Shown here: piece by piece, positions 44,005 through 55,900 of the stretch
How the letters are laid out: each line of letters begins with the position of its first letter
Position numbering within the stretch: position 1 is the stretch's first letter
Source: Nocardia cyriacigeorgica
Lineage (GTDB): Bacteria; Actinomycetota; Actinomycetes; Mycobacteriales; Mycobacteriaceae
DNA: 64,000 nucleotides
Direction: 5' to 3'
NCBI RefSeq assembly: GCF_005863245.1
Contig: NZ_VBUT01000003.1
Location: 62,001-126,000 of the forward strand
Made by a program: the position numbers and the translations under genes
The notes under the pieces: generated by a model
What the model was told of the DNA's origin: nothing
Database searches by the model: none
Seen by the model: the letters and a program-made list of their open reading frames with translations, nothing else

Positions 44005-44925
44005 TCAGGGCAGCGGGTACATCGTCATCAGCTGGTCGCGGGCCCGCTCGACCTCCGGCTGGTTCGTGCCGAGCACGGTGATGACGGGCAGCGCGCCGCC
44101 GGGCAACTCCGGGCCGACCGCGAAGGTGTAGCCGATGAATTGGCCGCCGCCGACGCGGCCCACGTAGACGGTGCGGTTATCGATCGTGATGGTCTGGTCG
44201 CGGGGGATCTCGGCTTCGGCCTGATAGCCGTACTCGATGGCGGTGGGCGCGTACGCGGTGCCGAAGCGGCAGGTCTGGGCGGTCTGGTAGTCGTGCACCG
44301 GCAGCGGGGTGGCGGCGAGCTTGGGCAGCGCCTCGCACGGGTCGGCGCCGGTGAGCACGGTGCGCACCGAATCCGGAGACGAGCCGTAGCCGGGGCTTTC
44401 CGGCAGCTGCTCGATCGCGGTGTCGATTACCGCGTTGCCGATCGCGCAGGTGTCGACCGGCGTCGGTGCCTGGACCGTCAGCACGATCTGCGCCATCGAC
44501 GGGAATTCGGCGGTCACCCAGCACTGTTTCGGGTCCGCGGTGGATCCGAGATCCTCCGGCGAGATCACCTCGACCTTGACCTCACCGACCCGCCGGGTCT
44601 CCTGCACGGCGCTGGCGGCCGGCGCCCACGCCAGCGACCAGGTGGCTTCGACGGGCGATCCGGCGGCGTCGAGGCGGGCTCGGCAGCCGTGGATCGTCTG
44701 CCCGCCGACGTGCACCTCGCTGACGGCCCCGTGTTCTTCCAGCGCCGACCGCGGCACCAGCGCACAGGCATCGACGGTGCGAATCCGCTGGAACACCTCG
44801 GAGACCTGCGCCTCGGAAACGGCGGGAGTGAACCAGATCTCATCGACCGGGCTCGACGCGCTCTGCTGCTGACAGCCGGCGCCGCCGATCACTACTGCGG
44901 CAACGATTGCCAGGCGACGCAACAA
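44005..44925 (-). CDS. Lipoprotein of unknown function
   Basis: About 306 residues. A lipoprotein signal (LLRRLAIVAAVVIGGAGC) is followed by a mature domain with several paired cysteines (TVDACALVPRS, IHGCRARLD, KQCWVTAEF, VDTCAIGNAV, ADPCEALPK, AQTCRFGTAY). The repeated DACALV / DPCEALP pattern resembles DUF3558-type lipoproteins of mycobacteria and nocardiae, here apparently duplicated, so two such modules may lie in tandem. The first TTG (44925) has GAGGGAG 5 bp upstream and gives a signal peptide of normal length; an earlier in-frame Met at 44955 would add a charged leader. It ends 15 bp from mgtE, which converges on it. Confidence 0.75.
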   Translation of the reverse strand: MLRRLAIVAAVVIGGAGCQQQSASSPVDEIWFTPAVSEAQVSEVFQRIRTVDACALVPRSALEEHGAVSEVHVGGQTIHGCRARLDAAGSPVEATWSLAWAPAASAVQETRRVGEVKVEVISPEDLGSTADPKQCWVTAEFPSMAQIVLTVQAPTPVDTCAIGNAVIDTAIEQLPESPGYGSSPDSVRTVLTGADPCEALPKLAATPLPVHDYQTAQTCRFGTAYAPTAIEYGYQAEAEIPRDQTITIDNRTVYVGRVGGGQFIGYTFAVGPELPGGALPVITVLGTNQPEVERARDQLMTMYPLP

Positions 44926-44977
44926 CGAAACTCCCTCGGGTGGACGCCGACCCACCGAGGGGGACCGGTCTCGAGGA

Positions 44978-45029
44978 CAAAATAACTCGAGCCCGACGCC
45001 ACGATCGAATCGTGGACGCCGGGCTCGAG
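44978..45029 (-). terminator. Rho-independent terminator after nrdF
   Basis: CTCGAGCCCG (44986-44995) pairs perfectly with CGGGCTCGAG (45020-45029). Inside it a second 7-bp hairpin (CCACGAT / ATCGTGG) is stacked. On the minus strand the stem is followed by TTATTTTGT. It ends nrdF transcription. Confidence 0.88.
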
Positions 45030-45042
45030 CAGACCGCCGGGT

Positions 45043-46119
<1,077 letters not shown>

Positions 46120-46532
46120 CGAGCGACCATCCCCACCGATGCGGTGAGGAGCTGTGACGGCCGCTGCCGTTCGCCCATTGTCCGCCATCGCCGGGCCGGG
46201 GCGTGCATCGGTGCCGGGTGCGTCGCGCACGATCGCGGAGGATTTGCCGGACCCGCAGGTGGGGGTGTTTCGGGGCATGCCCGGACCCGTGCGGACTACT
46301 CAGTTGCCCCGGCTGCGGGCGGGTGCCGCTGGGTGGGATCCCGCGGGCCGGCCGTTACCGGCGCCCAGCGGCATCCCGCCGGGGGCGCCGCTGTCCGGGT
46401 AGGTGTTGGCGTGTCGTTCCGCGACGCCGATGGTGCGGGCCGCGGTGATTCCGCCGTCGGGAGAGCCGCTGCCCTTCGCGGGGATGTGCGGGACTCGCCG
46501 GGAGAGGTTTGCCGTGAGTCCGGGGCCGGTCC
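46120..46532. other. Intergenic region, nrdF to vapC
   Basis: About 410 bp, very GC-rich, in which I see no gene. Open frames on both strands lack normal codon bias and ribosome sites. Nothing repeated or structured was recognised apart from GTCCT-C-AGGAC just after vapC, which may be a weak terminator. Confidence 0.4.
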
Positions 46533-46970
46533 TCAGGACTCCCGGAAGGGGTTGAGCCAGCGAACATTGATGAATTTGGCAAAGTCGGAGTCGGTGGAGA
46601 CCACGGTCAGGCCGTGTTCCATCGCCAGTGCGGCAAGGTGCATGTCTGGGATGAGGTTTCCGGTCGGCCGCGCCTCGCCGATCAATTGATCGATCAGCTG
46701 CTGGTGCCTCGGGCCGGCCGCGGGAGTCCACGCCGCTGGTGCGGCGAGGAATGTCGTGATGCGATCCCACACCTCGGTGATGGGTGCCGGCGGCGAGTAG
46801 ATTCGCGGATTGGTAGTGATCCGCAAGTAGGCCAACAGGCTCGGCCACGGCAGTGCGACCGACTGGCTCGGGCCGGCCAGTGCCTCGGCGAGCCAGTCAC
46901 GGGCCTGTTCGTGGTGCGGCGCTTGCTCATCGGTGGCATAGATGAGGATGTTCGCGTCGACCAGGTACAT
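46533..46970 (-). CDS. vapC: VapC-family PIN-domain toxin
   Basis: A 145-residue PIN ribonuclease. The catalytic acidic residues lie in YLVDANILIYATD (Asp5), in the later NLIPDMHLAALAMEHG and in VVSTDSDFAKF, which together coordinate Mg2+. VapC toxins cut tRNA or rRNA. The antitoxin gene vapB lies immediately upstream; its TGA and the vapC ATG share one base (TGATG). The C-terminus WLNPF is typical of this toxin subgroup. Confidence 0.9.
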   Translation of the reverse strand: MYLVDANILIYATDEQAPHHEQARDWLAEALAGPSQSVALPWPSLLAYLRITTNPRIYSPPAPITEVWDRITTFLAAPAAWTPAAGPRHQQLIDQLIGEARPTGNLIPDMHLAALAMEHGLTVVSTDSDFAKFINVRWLNPFRES

Positions 46971-47215
46971 CAGTGAAAGTCCTCGCCGTCGGCTATGGCC
47001 AGGGCTTCGGAGACATTGTCGATATCGACAACGCGGCGGCCGAGCGGCAGTGGCCGGATGTCGATGTCGGCGCGTTGCGGTGCCGGAGCGTCCAGGGCAT
47101 CGAGTCCGCGCCGGATCACCTCGTTGAGTACGTCCTTGAACGTAGACCCGCGCTGTATTCGCCAGCGTTCTAGGCGGAGTGCCAGGTCGTCATCCAAGGT
47201 CACCGTAGTTCGCAT
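46970..47215 (-). CDS. vapB: VapB-family ribbon-helix-helix antitoxin
   Basis: An 81-residue antitoxin. The N-terminal ribbon-helix-helix domain (MRTTVTLDDDLALRLERWRIQRGSTFKDVLNEVIRRGL) binds DNA as a dimer. The acidic C-terminus (RVVDIDNVSEALAIADGEDFH) should wrap around VapC and block its active site. The 68-bp region upstream contains tandem TGATGAT repeats, probably the autoregulatory operator. Confidence 0.9.
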   Translation of the reverse strand: MRTTVTLDDDLALRLERWRIQRGSTFKDVLNEVIRRGLDALDAPAPQRADIDIRPLPLGRRVVDIDNVSEALAIADGEDFH

Positions 47216-47234
47216 ACATCAATGCTAGAAGGTG

Positions 47235-47277
47235 TGATGATTTGATGATTCTGATCTGATGATCCGATGTTCATCGG
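47235..47277. promoter_or_regulatory. VapB operator-like repeats and a 14-bp palindrome
   Basis: TGATGAT occurs at 47235-47241, 47243-47249 and 47257-47263, with another TGAT between. A perfect CCGATG-TT-CATCGG palindrome follows (47264-47277). This AT-rich island lies between the vapB start and the end of the ABC-2 permease gene and is a likely VapB operator. The palindrome may also terminate the NRPS operon. Confidence 0.5.
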
Positions 47278-47283
47278 TGCTTG

Positions 47284-48105
47284 TTACCGCCTGCTGGCCC
47301 GCCGGTATCCGATGGTGGCGGGCACCGCGAACAGCACGATCGCGGCGGCCGACCACAGCAGCGTCAGGGTGAGTGGCCGGGCCAGTTCACCGCCCTGGGC
47401 CAGGGCGCGCATGGTGTCCACGGCGGTCGACATCGGCTGGTTGCGCACGATCGGTTGCAGCCACTGCGGGTAGGCGGCCAGCGGGACGAAGCCGGTGCTG
47501 AAGAACATCATCAGCGAGGTGAGGATCGTAATGGCCTCCACCAGGGTGGCTTTGGCGGTGTAGACGGCGACGGCGGTGACCACGGTGGCGAAGGCCAGGC
47601 CGAACAGGGTCGGCACGAGCAGGAACGCGACCGTCGCGGCGAGGCCCTGCTGGAAGCGGAAGCCGAGCAGGTAGCCGACGAGGACCACGGTGATGGTTCC
47701 GGCGAAGATCCGGCAGCCCTCGGCGAGGATCCGCGACGCCAGACCGGACGCGCGGTGCACCGGAAGCACCCAGAACCGGGCGAGCAGCCCGGCATCGCGT
47801 TCGCGTCCGAGCAGCACCCCGCCGGCGACCGCACCCGACAGCGCGCCGACGACGGCGACCATCGGCACCGATCCGTAGAGCGCGTCCTGGCCGGTGAACT
47901 TCTGGATCTGCCCGCCCACCACGATGTCGAGCATGAGCAGCAGCAGGCAGGGGATGAGCAGGGTTTCCAGCAGGGTGATCGGGTTGCGGGCCCAGCGCAG
48001 CAGCAGCCGCTGGGTCTGGATGACGGTGTGCCGGATCAACGCGGCCGCCGAGGTTTCCGGTGCGGCGAGCAGGTCGATGGGGCGGGCGGCGGGCAGGGTC
48101 ATCAT
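47284..48105 (-). CDS. ABC-2 type export permease (DrrB/DrrC-like), distal gene
   Basis: A 273-residue membrane protein with six predicted helices. Family features are RNPITLLETLLIPCLLLLML, VGALSGAVAGGVLLGRERDAGLLARFWVLPVHR and the short C-terminal motif LQPIVRNQPMSTAVDTMRAL, typical of daunorubicin-type (DrrB/C) ABC-2 permeases. Its ATG overlaps the stop of the previous permease gene by 4 bp. It is the last gene of the NRPS-exporter operon. The protein probably pairs with the other permease and the DrrA-like ATPase to export the NRPS product (inference). Confidence 0.85.
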   Translation of the reverse strand: MMTLPAARPIDLLAAPETSAAALIRHTVIQTQRLLLRWARNPITLLETLLIPCLLLLMLDIVVGGQIQKFTGQDALYGSVPMVAVVGALSGAVAGGVLLGRERDAGLLARFWVLPVHRASGLASRILAEGCRIFAGTITVVLVGYLLGFRFQQGLAATVAFLLVPTLFGLAFATVVTAVAVYTAKATLVEAITILTSLMMFFSTGFVPLAAYPQWLQPIVRNQPMSTAVDTMRALAQGGELARPLTLTLLWSAAAIVLFAVPATIGYRRASRR

Positions 48106-48920
48106 CGCCTCCGCGCACTCAGTCGCACCGCCACCGGCGCGCAGACCGTCAGGATGCCGAAGGCCCAGGCCAGCGGCGGCCCCATCAGCGACCACGACAC
48201 TTCGCCTGCGTTGCCGAGGGTGTCGCCGGCCAGGGCGCGCAAGGCGATGACGAACTGGGAGACCGGCTGGTTACGCACGAACGGTTGCACCCACTCGGGG
48301 AATTGGGCCGCGGGGGCGAGTCCGGTGGAGAGCATGCCGAGGATCAACGGCGGCAGCACCAGCGCCTGCGTGGTGGCTTCCGGGCTCTTCGACAGCGTGC
48401 CGATGACGTCGGCCGCCAGCGTCAACGCGATGCCGACGAGCAGCGCGAACAGCAGGAATCCGAGTGTATGCGCGGCATCGAGGCGGAACCGGAACCCGAT
48501 GACGTACCCGCACACCAGCGCCGTGGTGAGCGAGATGATCAACCGGAAGACATTGCCCGACATGCGCGCGGCGACCGGGACGAACGGGTTGATCGGCATG
48601 GCGCCGAAGCGCCGGTTGAGTCCGGCGACGGCATCGGTGGCCGACCGGAACGCCGCCGAGATGGCGGTGAACGCGGCCGCTTGCAGGATCACTATCGGCA
48701 TCATGAACTGGGCGTAGCTGCTGAATCCGGTGCCGGCGAACATCATCACCGTCTTCAGCGGCAGGTAGAAGCTGGCGGTGAAGGCGGCCGGTGCGAGGAT
48801 CGAGGACAGGATTTCACCGGATTTCACCGACGGCACGATGAACCGGGCGGTGAGCACCCACCACTGCGCGGTCGTGACCGGCCGGGCCCGCGCGCCCGTC
48901 GACCAGACGGCGGCGGTCAT
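48102..48920 (-). CDS. ABC-2 type export permease (DrrB/DrrC-like), proximal gene
   Basis: A 272-residue permease with about six helices. FGAMPINPFVPVAARMSGNVFRLI and FPEWVQPFVRNQPVSQFVIALRAL are the characteristic segments, the latter matching the ABC-2 motif of the partner permease. The gene overlaps both neighbours by 4 bp, so its translation is coupled to the ATPase gene upstream and the second permease downstream. A heterodimeric membrane domain is likely. Confidence 0.85.
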   Translation of the reverse strand: MTAAVWSTGARARPVTTAQWWVLTARFIVPSVKSGEILSSILAPAAFTASFYLPLKTVMMFAGTGFSSYAQFMMPIVILQAAAFTAISAAFRSATDAVAGLNRRFGAMPINPFVPVAARMSGNVFRLIISLTTALVCGYVIGFRFRLDAAHTLGFLLFALLVGIALTLAADVIGTLSKSPEATTQALVLPPLILGMLSTGLAPAAQFPEWVQPFVRNQPVSQFVIALRALAGDTLGNAGEVSWSLMGPPLAWAFGILTVCAPVAVRLSARRR

Positions 48921-49918
48921 GGCAGCGCCTGTGCCGCAGCGGGTTCCGGCTCGGCCGTCGGCTCGGTGGAGGCGAGGTGCCCGGTGAGCTGGAGGAACAC
49001 ATCGTCGAGTGACGGGCGGCGCAACGCGATATCGACCAGTTCGACCCCGGCCGCGTCCAGCCGCCGCAGCGCCTCCGCCAGCGTTCTCGCACCGTCCGGG
49101 GCCGGGATCGCGATGCGGTCGGATTCGGTGGTGAACATCGCCCGATTCCCTTCCGGCAGCAGCGCACCGAGCGCGTCGGCGATGGCGGGCAGATCACCGA
49201 GATCCAGCGGCACCACCTCGCAGTAGCTGCCGCCGGTGCGGGCCTTGAGTTCGTCGGCGGTGCCCGCCGCGATCACCACACCGTGATCGATGACGATGAT
49301 CCGGTCGCTGAGCGCGTCGGCCTCCTCCAGGTACTGGGTGGTGAGCAGGGTGGTGATGCCCGCCCGCTGGAATCCGCCGACCAGATCCCAGACCCCCTGC
49401 CTGCTGCGCGGATCGAGGCCGGTGGTCGGCTCGTCCAGGAACACCACATCCGGGCGCACGACCAGCCCGCAGGCGATATCGATGCGGCGCCGCATACCGC
49501 CGGAATAGGTGCCGACCCGCCGTCCCGCCGCAGCGACCAGGTCGAAGGCGGCGATCAGTTCGTCGGCGCGGGCGCGGGCGGCGCGTTTGCGCAAACCCAT
49601 CAGCCTGCCGAACATGACCAGGTTCTCGTAGCCGCTGAGCATGTCGTCCAGCGCCGCGTACTGGCCGGTCAGCATGATGGACCGGCGCACCGCGGCCGGG
49701 TCGGCGACCACATCGTGCCCGGCGACCACCGCGCGTCCGCGATCCGGCGGGATCAGGGTGGACAGGATGTTCACCATCGTCGTCTTCCCCGCGCCGTTGG
49801 GGCCGAGGATGCCGAGCACCTCGCCGGGTGCGGCGTGGAAGTCGACGCCGCGCAGGGCGTGGACGGCGCCGAACGATTTCTCGATGCCTTCGACGAGAAC
49901 GCCGTGGTCGGGACTCAT
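48917..49918 (-). CDS. ABC transporter ATPase, DrrA family
   Basis: A 333-residue ATPase. Walker A is GPNGAGKTT (about 39-47), the signature [12 protein letters not shown] is at about 140, Walker B is [12 protein letters not shown], and the switch region [11 protein letters not shown] follows. These are typical of daunorubicin-resistance (DrrA) exporters. The C-terminal extension ([21 protein letters not shown]... [15 protein letters not shown]) is the usual DrrA regulatory part. The start overlaps the NRPS stop codon by 4 bp (ATGA). The tight coupling suggests export of the NRPS product or self-protection. Confidence 0.92.
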   Translation of the reverse strand: MSPDHGVLVEGIEKSFGAVHALRGVDFHAAPGEVLGILGPNGAGKTTMVNILSTLIPPDRGRAVVAGHDVVADPAAVRRSIMLTGQYAALDDMLSGYENLVMFGRLMGLRKRAARARADELIAAFDLVAAAGRRVGTYSGGMRRRIDIACGLVVRPDVVFLDEPTTGLDPRSRQGVWDLVGGFQRAGITTLLTTQYLEEADALSDRIIVIDHGVVIAAGTADELKARTGGSYCEVVPLDLGDLPAIADALGALLPEGNRAMFTTESDRIAIPAPDGARTLAEALRRLDAAGVELVDIALRRPSLDDVFLQLTGHLASTEPTAEPEPAAAQALP

Positions 49919-52900
49919 TGCGGGCCTCCCAGATGGGTATCGAGCTCCTGCGCGATGATCGAGAGCGCGTAGGGGGTGGTCATTTCGTCGTGGGTGACGT
50001 CGACGTCGTGGTTGGTGATGGCCCCGGTCACATACGGCCGCCAGCCCTCGGGCCCGAAGATGTCGGAGCTGTCGACGGTGGCGCTGAAATACAGCAGGTC
50101 GCCGTCGTAGCGCGGGCGCTGGTAGCCGGTGCGGGTGCGGGCGGAGGCGTTGTAGGAGGCCGCCATGCGTTCGATGGTGGGGGCATCGATGATCGTGACG
50201 CCGCCGAATCGTTCGCGGATCAGCTCGGCCGCCTCCTGTGCGGTGGCGTCGGCGGGCACGTTGTCGATGCCGAAGACGGTGCCGAAGCTGTTGACGAATC
50301 CGCCGGGGGTGAGCCGCTCGATGCTGTCGCCGTCGATATCGGCGGTGTCGGCGTCCAGCAGTGCGACCACGCCGACCGTCGCGCCCTGCGCGCGCAGTTT
50401 CGCCGCCATGTTGTGGGCGATCAGTCCGCCGAAGGACCAGCCGAGCAGGTGGTAGGGCCCGTCGGGCTGAAGGGCGCGGATCTCGCGGATATAGCGGTCG
50501 GCGAACTCGTCGATGGAGCGGGCCGAGGGTTCGCGACCGGATAGATCGGGTGCTTGCAGCCCGTAGATGGGGCGGCCGGGGCGCAGCCGTTCGGCCAGAC
50601 CGAGGTAACTCCAGGCCATGCCGGAGGACGGGTGGACACAGAACAGGGCCGGTTCGCTGCCGTCGGGGCGGATCGGCAGCAGCACGTCGAGGCCGAGACC
50701 CGATGTCGGGGCGGGTGCCTGCGGTGCGGCCTCGGTGAGTTGGGCTTCGGGTGAGCGCGCGTAGGTGGCGAGTGCGCCGAGCGCCTCTACCCACAGATCG
50801 GCCAGTTCGGTGACGTCGGCGCCGTCCAGCAGGGTGCGTGGATAGCCGAATGTCGCGTGCAACCGGTCGCCGATGACCACCGAATCCACCGCGAGCGCCG
50901 ACATCAGCGGGACATCGGGATGTTCGGGGGCGGGCAGCTCCCCGAGGTCGTCGGTCGGCAGCCAGCCGAGGCCCTCCAGGCCGGCCGGGATGTCGCCGGT
51001 GGAGTAGCGGCCGAGATAGTTGAACGCGATCTGTCCCGGCAGCTCACGCGGAAGCCGCTGCGCGGTCTCGGGATTCAGGTAGCGCAGCAGGCCGAAGCCG
51101 ATGCCCTTGTCCGGCACCGCGCGCAGCGTGCGTTCGACCGCCCGCAGCGCGGCGCCCATCGCGTGGCCGCCGGCGAACGCCTCGTCGGTATCGATGCCGG
51201 TGAGGGTCAGCCGCACCGGGTAGAGGCTGGTGAACCAGCCGACGGTCCGCGACAGATCGGCCCCGGGAACGACCTCCTCCTGACGGCCGTGGCCTTCGAG
51301 CCGGATCAGCGCGGTGGATTCGGTGGTGCCGCGGCGGGCGCGCCAGCGCATCAGGGCCAGGGCGAGCGCGGCGAGCAGGCCGTCGTTGACGCCGCCGCCC
51401 GACAGTCGCGGCAGATTCGTGAGCAGGGTGGCGGTGACGTCGGCGGAGACGTCGATGTCGACGGTGCGCAGGGTGTCGGACAGGTCGATCGCCGGATCCA
51501 GTGCGCGCGGTCCGAGCAGCGGATCAGGGCCGTCCACGATCGCACGCCAGTAGTCCAGTTCGGCCATGCGGTGCTCGGTGCGGGCCTGCTCGGTCAGCGC
51601 GTACGACCAGCGGCGCATGGAGGTGCCGGTCTCGGCGAGCACCGGCGCGGATCCGGTGCTGACCTGCGCCCACGCCGCGATCAGGTCGGGCACCAGGATG
51701 CGCCAGGACACCGCGTCGACGGCGAGATGGTGCAGCACCACGATCAACCGGCCGGATGCGGTCCGGCTGCCGGCCGCGCCGACCGGATCCAGCCAGAGGA
51801 ACTGCGCGAGGACGCCCTCGGCCGGGTCGAGCCGGTGCAGCGCCGAATCCAGTTCGGTCACCGCGAATTCGTGCAGCTCGACAGTATCCGCCCCGGCGTC
51901 GAAGGTGATCCGGTGCAGTAGAGCGCCGACGTCGACCGCGCCAGGGGCCGCGACGCTCCACTGCCAGTCCGTACCGTCATGGTGCAGTCGTGAGCGCAGC
52001 ATGTCGTGCCGGTCGACCACGGCGGTGAGGGTCGTGACCAGCTGCTCGCGGTCGATGCCCGGCGGCAGTTCGAGCACCGCGGTCTGGGCGAACCGGGCGA
52101 AATCGCCGCCCCGCTCGATCATGTAGCGCACGATCGGGGTGAGCGGCAGTTCGCCGACACCGCCGCCGGGCAGCTCCTCCAGCGTGACCGCGGGCCCTGC
52201 CGCGTCGGCGGCCGCGGCCAGCGCCGCGACGGTGCGATGTTCGAACACCTGCAACGGCGTACAGGCGATGCCGCGCAGTTTCGCCCGCGACACCAGCTGG
52301 ATGGCCAGGATGCTGTCGCCGCCCAGCGCGAAGAACGAATCGTCGGCGCCCACCCGGTCCCGCCCGAGCAGTTCGGCGAAGATCTCGGCGAGGGCCTGCT
52401 CGGTCGGCGTGCGCGGCGCGCGGTAGGCGGTCTGTTCGGTGGTGAAGACGGGCGGAGGCAGCGCGTCGCGATCCAATTTGCCGACGGCGGTGCGCGGTAT
52501 CTCGTCCAGCACGACGAATGCCGCGGGCACCATGTACGACGGCAGGATGTCGGCGGCGAATGCCCGCACCGCGGCCAGGTCGATCTCGGCGCCCGGCGCG
52601 CGCACCAGGTAGGCCGCGAGCGCGGTGGATCCGGTGGGGCCGGGGACGCCGAGGGTGACGGCGAAGTCGACGCCATCGGCGCGTCCCAGCACAGCGTCGA
52701 TCTCGCCGAGCTCGACCCGCTGGCCGCGCACCTTGATCTGGAAGTCGGTGCGCCCCAGATATTCCAGCTCCACCGTGCCCGTGCTCGTCCGCACCCAGCG
52801 GGCCAGGTCGCCGGTGCGATACAGGCGGGTGCCGGGCGCGCCGAACGGGTCGGCGACGAATCGCGCGGCGGTGAGCCCGGGCCGGTTGTGATAGCCGCGC

Positions 52901-55900
52901 GCCAACGCGGATCCGGTCAGATACAGCTCGCCCGCGACGCCCACCGGGACCGGGCGCAGATGATCGTCGAGCACCAGCACCGCAGCCCCGCGAATCGGCG
53001 TGCCGATGGTGACGGGCGAGTTCGGCAGCAGCGGCCGCGACGCCGTCGCCCAAATGGTGAATTCGGCGGGCCCGTACAGGTTGAGCATCCGCCGATGGGG
53101 TCCGCTGCACCAGCGCTCGACCAGCTCGGCGCCCACCGCCTCGCCCGCCACCGCCAGCATCCGCACACTCGATACCGCGTCGGCGTCGACGGTGGCCAGC
53201 GCCGAGGGCGTGATCACCAGGTGGGTGACCTGCTCGGTGGCGATCAACTCGGCCAGCGGGCTGCCGCCGTAGACCTCCGGCGGCGCGACGACCGCCGCCG
53301 CACCCGAACCGAACGCCATCAGCGCCTCGAAGATCGAGGCGTCGAAGCTCGGCGACGCCACCTGAAGGACACGGGCCCGCGCGTCCAGCCCGAGCTGCTC
53401 TCCTTGTGCAGCAACGAGATCGGCGAGCCCGCGGTGGGTGACGGTGACGCCTTTCGGGGTGCCGGTCGAGCCGGAGGTGTAGATCAGCCAGGCGGGCTGA
53501 TCCGGGTGGGGCTGCGCGACGGGACCCGGTGTCGGCTGCTGCGACGTGGTCATCTCGTCCAGGACTATCCACTGTGTGCTGTCGGGCAGGGCGGACCGGT
53601 GGGGGGAGACGGTGACGCCGAGCCGGGCGCGGGAATCGCTGAGCATGTGCTCGATCCGGTCCACCGGATGTTTCGGGTCGACCGGCAGGAACGCCGCACC
53701 GGTCTTCGCGGTCGCCCAGACGGCGGTGAGCAGCGCGGCCGAGCGTGGCATGCCGAGGGCGACAACGGTTTCCGGGCCCGCGCCCGCCTCGGTCAGTTGC
53801 GCGGCGAGCCGGTCGGCGTCGGCGTCGAGCTCGCGATAGGTCCGCATCCGCCCGTCGGCGATGATCGCGGGACGGTCCGGATACTGCCGGGCGGCCCGGG
53901 TGAGGATCTGCGCGAGCGTGGAGGTTCCCGCGCTGTCGGGCCCGCACACCGGCACCAGCTCGGCGCGTTCGGCATCATCGAGAAGATCGATCTCGGCAAG
54001 CGCCACTTCGGGATCGGCGACGACGGCGGCCAGCAGCCGCACCCACCGCCGGGCCAGCGTCGCCGCGGTCTCGGGCTCGAACAGGTCGGTGGCGTAGGTC
54101 AACAGTCCCTGCACACCCTCCGGCCCGCCGGGGCCGAAGCGTTCGCGCAGGTCGAGAATGAGATCGAATTGCGCGGTGTCGCGCTGGAAGTCCTGCACCT
54201 CCACCCGCAGGCCGGGCAGTTCGAGCACCGGTTCGACGAAGTTCTGCAACGACAGCGACACCTGGAAGATCGGGTGGTGCGCGGTCGAGCGCGGCGGGTC
54301 CAGGATCTGCACCAGCCGTTCGAAGGGCACATCGGCCGCGGCGAACGCGTCCAGATCTCGCCCACGCACCGAGGCGAGGAACTCGGCGAAACCCCGGCGT
54401 GGATCCACCGGTGTGCGCAGGGCAAGAGTATTGACGAACATGCCGACCAGCCGGTCCAGCGCTTGATCGCCGCGACCGGCCACGGGCGTGCCGATGACGA
54501 TGTCGTCGGTGCTGCCGAGCCGGGCGAGCACGGCCGCCAGCGTCGCGTGCAGCACCATGAACACGCTGGTCTCGGTGGTGGCGGCGAGTTCGGTGAGGCG
54601 GCGATGCAGTGCGGCGTCGATGGTGAGCGGCACATCCGCGCTGCGCATCGACTGCACCGCGGGCCGCGGCCGGTCGGCGGGCAGATCGAGCACATCGGGG
54701 GCGCCGGCGAGGGTGTCGGTCCAGTACCGGATCTGCTGGGCCGCCAGGGATTCCGGATCGGACTCGTTGCCGAGCAGCTCCCGGTGCCACAGGGCGAAGT
54801 CGGCGTACTGCACCGGCAGCGGCGCCTCTTCGACCTCGGTCTCCGTCGACGGCCCACCCACTGCCACGGACCGATGCCGGGAGTAGGCGGCCATCAGATC
54901 GGTGGCCAGCGGCGCCATGGAGAATCCGTCGGCACTGATGTGATGTACCACCAGGACCAGCACATGCGTCGGTTCGGGCGTGCCGATGAGGCGGAACAGG
55001 CCAAGCCGCAGCGGCGGCTGCTCGGTGATGTCGAAACCGGCCCCGGTCAGCTCCGCGATCCGGACCCGCAGCGCCGCACCGTCATCGGTATTGGTGATCT
55101 CGAGTGCCGGCGTGGCGACCTCGGCGCCGATCACCACCTGACGCGGCCCCTCGGCGTCGGCGGGATAGACCGTGCGCAGGCTTTCGTGCCGGGCCACCAC
55201 ATCGCGCAGTGCCCGGCGCAGGGCGGCGAGATCGAGTTCGCCGGTCAGGCGCAGCGCGACGGCGATGTTGTAGGCCGGCGACGCCGGGTCCATCCGGTTG
55301 AGCACCCACATGCGCTGCTGGGCTGGCGAGAGCGGTACCCGGTCCGGGCGCACCCGTGGCGCGAGCACGAACCGGCCGCGCGCGCCGTCGGTGGCGGGCA
55401 CGATCCGGGCCGACAGCTGGGCGACGGTCAGCGCGTCGAACAGATCGCGCAGCGCGATGGTCGAGCCGAGTGCCGCGTTGACCCGTGCCACCACCCTGGT
55501 CGCGCTGAGGGAATTGCCGCCGAGTTCGAAGAACGACTCGTCCGCGCCGACCCGTTCGCTGCCGAGCACGTCGGCGAAGACCTCGGCGACGGCCTGCTCC
55601 ACCGGTCCGCGCGGGGCGAGGTAGGGGCGGCGGGCCGCGGCGAAATCCGGCACCGGCAGGGCGGCGCGATCCAGCTTGCCGACCGGCGTCAACGGGATCT
55701 CGTCCAGCACCACCAGATAGGCGGGCACCATGTAGCCGGGCAGTTCGGCGGCGACCCTGGCGCGCAGCTGTTCCGGGTCGAGCGTCGCTCCCGCGACGGG
55801 CAGCACATACGACACCAGCACCGTCGCCCCGGCCGGTCCGGCCCGGCCGATGGTGACCGCGTACTCGACGTCGCCGGCCGCCGACAGCACCGCGTCGATC

